This document shows, piece by piece, positions 62,036-64,000 of a stretch of DNA of 64,000 bases. The notes under the pieces were generated by a model, which was not told where the DNA came from, ran no database searches, and saw nothing but the letters and a program-made list of their open reading frames with translations. Both the position numbers and the translations under genes were made by a program. The first letter of the stretch is position 1. The number at the start of each line of letters is the position of its first letter. The stretch comes from Megasphaera massiliensis (lineage in GTDB: Bacteria > Bacillota > Negativicutes > Veillonellales > Megasphaeraceae), in the NCBI RefSeq assembly GCF_000455225.1, contig NZ_HF954537.1, positions 211,079-275,078 of the forward strand. Direction: 5' to 3'.

Positions 62036-63607
62036 TCAGTCTTTGAAGTAAGGCTTAAACACGGAACGATTCGGTTCTTTATGTTGTTTTTTTTCGGAGC
62101 GCTGGTTGTTACGGAAGGTGCCGTGGTTATTGGAGTCGCGATTTTTCGGAGCGAAGTGACGACGGCGTTCGCCTCGTTCTTGGCCGTCTTCTTTTCCGTT
62201 GCGGCGGTCTTTCCGATTGCGGTCGTTGCGGCGATAGTTGCGGTCGCGATTATTTTTCCCTTGGCGGCTGCGATGGACGCGGAGAGGGGCTTCTTCGGTA
62301 ATCTTGACGGGCGTCGTGTCCGGTTCTTTCGTGAGCAGCTTGATAGCGGCTGCAACGAGGGACGCCGAGTCGTAGTTTGCCAGGAGTTCTTCGGCATTTT
62401 CTTTATAGCTTCCGAAGTTGCCTTCTTCTGCGGTAGCGGCCAGGTTGCGGATGGCTGCCTGCTGGGCGCCTTCTAAGGCTTCGGAGAAGGTCGGTGCTTT
62501 GCGGCGGGCGATGCTGCGCTTAATGAGGCGTTCGATAGTGCGCAGGTGTTCCATTTCACGGGGAATGACGAAGGTCGTAGCTTCGCCGCTCTGGCCGGCA
62601 CGACCGGTACGGCCGACGCGATGAACGTAGCTTTCCGGGTCCTGGGGCAGGTCGTAGTTGAAGACGTGGGTGACACCGCTGATATCGAGGCCGCGGGCGG
62701 CGACGTCGGTAGCGACCAAGATATCGATGGTCTTTTCACGGAACTGGCGGATGACGGTGTCGCGCTTAGCCTGGGTCAGGTCGCCGTGGATGCCTTCTGA
62801 CGAGTAGCCGCGTTTCTTTAAGGCTTCTGAGACTTCGTCGACGCGGCGTTTGGTGCGGACGAAGATGATGGCCAAATCCGGTTCCTGCAGGTCGAGGAGA
62901 CGGCAGAGGATGTCGAACTTCTGGCGATCCGGTACTTCGATGTAAGACTGTTCGATGAGGTCCATGGTGACTTCTTTGGTCTTCATGCGAATCATGAGGG
63001 GATCGTGAAGGAAGGTTTCGGCCAATTGTCGGATCGGTTTCGGCATGGTAGCCGAGAAGAGCAGGGTCTGGCGCGTGTTGGGCGTAGCTGCCATGATGAG
63101 GTTGATGTCATCGATAAAGCCCATGTCCAGCATTTCATCGGCTTCGTCGAGGACGATGGTCGCAATGTGGCTCAAGTCGATGGTGCCGCGTTTCATGTGG
63201 TCGATGAGGCGGCCCGGGGTGGCGACGATGATCTGCGGGCTTTTCCGCAGGCGGCGCAGCTGGCGTTCCATATCTTGACCGCCGTAAATAGGCAGGGCCT
63301 GAATGTTGGTGAATTGAGCCAAGTGGTTCAGTTCTTCGGCGACCTGCATGGCAAGTTCACGGGTCGGGGATAAGACGACGGTCTGAATTTCTTTGGAAGG
63401 TTCGGCCTTCAATATTTTTTCCAGGACAGGAATGCCGTAGGCAGCGGTCTTACCGGTACCGGTCTGGGCCTGGCCAATCATGTCGGAGCCGCTCATGGCG
63501 ACGGGAATCGATTCGGACTGGATCGGCGTCGGTTCTTCAAAACCCATTTCGTTCAGGGCACGGATAATGACTTCGCTGATATTTAAATTTTGGAATTTCT
63601 CTAACAT
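62036..63607 (-). CDS. cshA: DEAD-box RNA helicase, CshA/DeaD type
   Basis: 523 residues. All core motifs are present: Q motif (GFEEPTPIQSESIPVAMSG), AQTGTGKTAAYGIP, PTRELAMQVAEEL, VATPGRLIDHM, LDEADEMLDMGF, LFSATMP, FVRTKRRVDEV, LVATDVAARGLDI, and HRVGRTGRAGQSG. After the helicase core there is a short helical dimerisation-like region and a ~85-residue Arg/Asn/Lys-rich tail that should bind RNA. The family works in ribosome assembly and mRNA turnover, often at low temperature. AAGGAGGAAG precedes the ATG, and a minus-strand TATAAT lies at 63637-63642. Confidence 0.94.
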   Translation of the reverse strand: MLEKFQNLNISEVIIRALNEMGFEEPTPIQSESIPVAMSGSDMIGQAQTGTGKTAAYGIPVLEKILKAEPSKEIQTVVLSPTRELAMQVAEELNHLAQFTNIQALPIYGGQDMERQLRRLRKSPQIIVATPGRLIDHMKRGTIDLSHIATIVLDEADEMLDMGFIDDINLIMAATPNTRQTLLFSATMPKPIRQLAETFLHDPLMIRMKTKEVTMDLIEQSYIEVPDRQKFDILCRLLDLQEPDLAIIFVRTKRRVDEVSEALKKRGYSSEGIHGDLTQAKRDTVIRQFREKTIDILVATDVAARGLDISGVTHVFNYDLPQDPESYVHRVGRTGRAGQSGEATTFVIPREMEHLRTIERLIKRSIARRKAPTFSEALEGAQQAAIRNLAATAEEGNFGSYKENAEELLANYDSASLVAAAIKLLTKEPDTTPVKITEEAPLRVHRSRQGKNNRDRNYRRNDRNRKDRRNGKEDGQERGERRRHFAPKNRDSNNHGTFRNNQRSEKKQHKEPNRSVFKPYFKD

Positions 63608-63796
63608 GTACTTCCTCCTTGTTGTGTAACTTATTTATTATAGCATTAATGATTGAAAAAAGATAGGGCCGGTCTTGTTTCCGGGCGGGAAGGTACCTTT
63701 TAAGCAACTTGTTTCAAGATAAACGTTAAACTAGAATCATTTAGAAATTATTAACATAAGTTTGACGTTTAACTTTAAAATATTTTGAAAAAAGCC

Positions 63797-63825
63797 TTGC
63801 CAAACAGACATGATGGTGGTAAGAT
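63797..63825 (+). promoter_or_regulatory. Promoter of the T-box-controlled transcript
   Basis: TTGCCA, a 17-base spacer, TAAGAT. Confidence 0.7.
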
Positions 63826-63832
63826 ACGAACC

Positions 63833-64000
63833 ATCAACAAAACAATCCAAAATAAAAATGCGTTGAAGAGAACTAGTAGGTTCCAGAAAGCTTACAGAGA
63901 GCTGTCGGCAGGTGCGAGGCAGCAGCGGCATGGAACGGAACTCCTCTCTAAGCAGCTCGCTGAAACAAAAGGAGTAGGTGGAGCCGGGGCCTGGCCGTTA
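63833..64000 (+). ncRNA. T-box leader (5' part), gene outside the window
   Basis: Hallmarks in order: AGTAGGTTCC (63874-63883; AGTA of the specifier loop), ACAGAGAGCTG then GGTGCGAGGCAG (distal Stem I), GGAACGGAACTCCTCTC (63932-63948; 3' side of the specifier loop), and AAAGGAGTAGGTGGAGCC ending CCGTTA (Stem III region). T-box RNAs read uncharged tRNA and control synthetase or amino-acid genes. The likeliest specifier triplet is GGA (glycine), but the register is uncertain. The antiterminator with the TGGN bulge would lie beyond 64000. Confidence 0.85.

Overview
The window looks like chromosomal DNA from an anaerobic, Gram-negative-type Firmicute of the class Negativicutes, most like Megasphaera or a relative. 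That placement is inferred from moderate-to-high GC coding sequence with AGGAGG ribosome sites, the gene set (hemZ-hisS-aspS, rpsO-pnp-dut, nudF-deoB-pdp), a T-box leader, and protein sequences that read as Firmicute-like. No rRNA or tRNA gene is present to confirm it.

Layout. 1-5.4 kb: end of an AI-2E-type permease gene, a Fur regulator, hemZ, hisS, aspS. 5.4-8.1 kb: an arsRDA operon with its own operator-promoter and no arsenite permease beside it. 8.3-9.9 kb: a flavoprotein disulfide reductase on the minus strand. 10.2-23.1 kb: a seven-gene, same-strand operon encoding a coiled-coil protein with a GrpE-like C-terminus, two very large Hsp70-like ATPases (paralogs), a HerA/FtsK-type ATPase with a Ser-rich linker, a protein with a Gly/Ala-rich hydrophobic N-terminus, and two small proteins. 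I know of no named system with this composition; it is the main candidate for something undescribed. 23.1-32.4 kb: housekeeping block rpsO, pnp, dut, an RclA-like reductase, nudF, deoB, pdp, rlmD. 33-36.8 kb: an exported PQQ-type glucose dehydrogenase homolog, a long AT-rich stretch with a ~350 bp-offset direct repeat, and a replisome-organizer-like gene. 37.1-47 kb: a LysR gene divergent from a six-gene redox operon (two aldo-keto reductases, flavoproteins, nitronate monooxygenase-like, SDR), followed by hydrolases, a flavodoxin-like protein and an exported double cupin. 47.3-53.4 kb: a Sel1-repeat protein, an Mrr-type nuclease, twin small exported proteins, a radical SAM gene with a structured leader, and tag. 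53.7-62 kb: a type I-C CRISPR-Cas locus (cas3-cas5-cas8-cas7, no cas4/cas1/cas2) with two short arrays separated by a low-GC insert carrying an HExxH protein. 62-64 kb: a DEAD-box RNA helicase (minus strand) and, at the right edge, a T-box leader whose gene lies outside.

Three genes (hemZ, rpsO, cas5c) are each broken by the apparent loss of one base in an A or T run. rpsO is a core ribosomal gene, so a systematic homopolymer undercall in the assembly is the most economical explanation, and these genes should not be called dead on this sequence alone.

Functionally, the window combines translation and nucleotide-salvage genes with an accessory layer for metalloid sensing, redox chemistry and defence (Mrr nuclease, CRISPR-Cas and possibly the chaperone/HerA operon).
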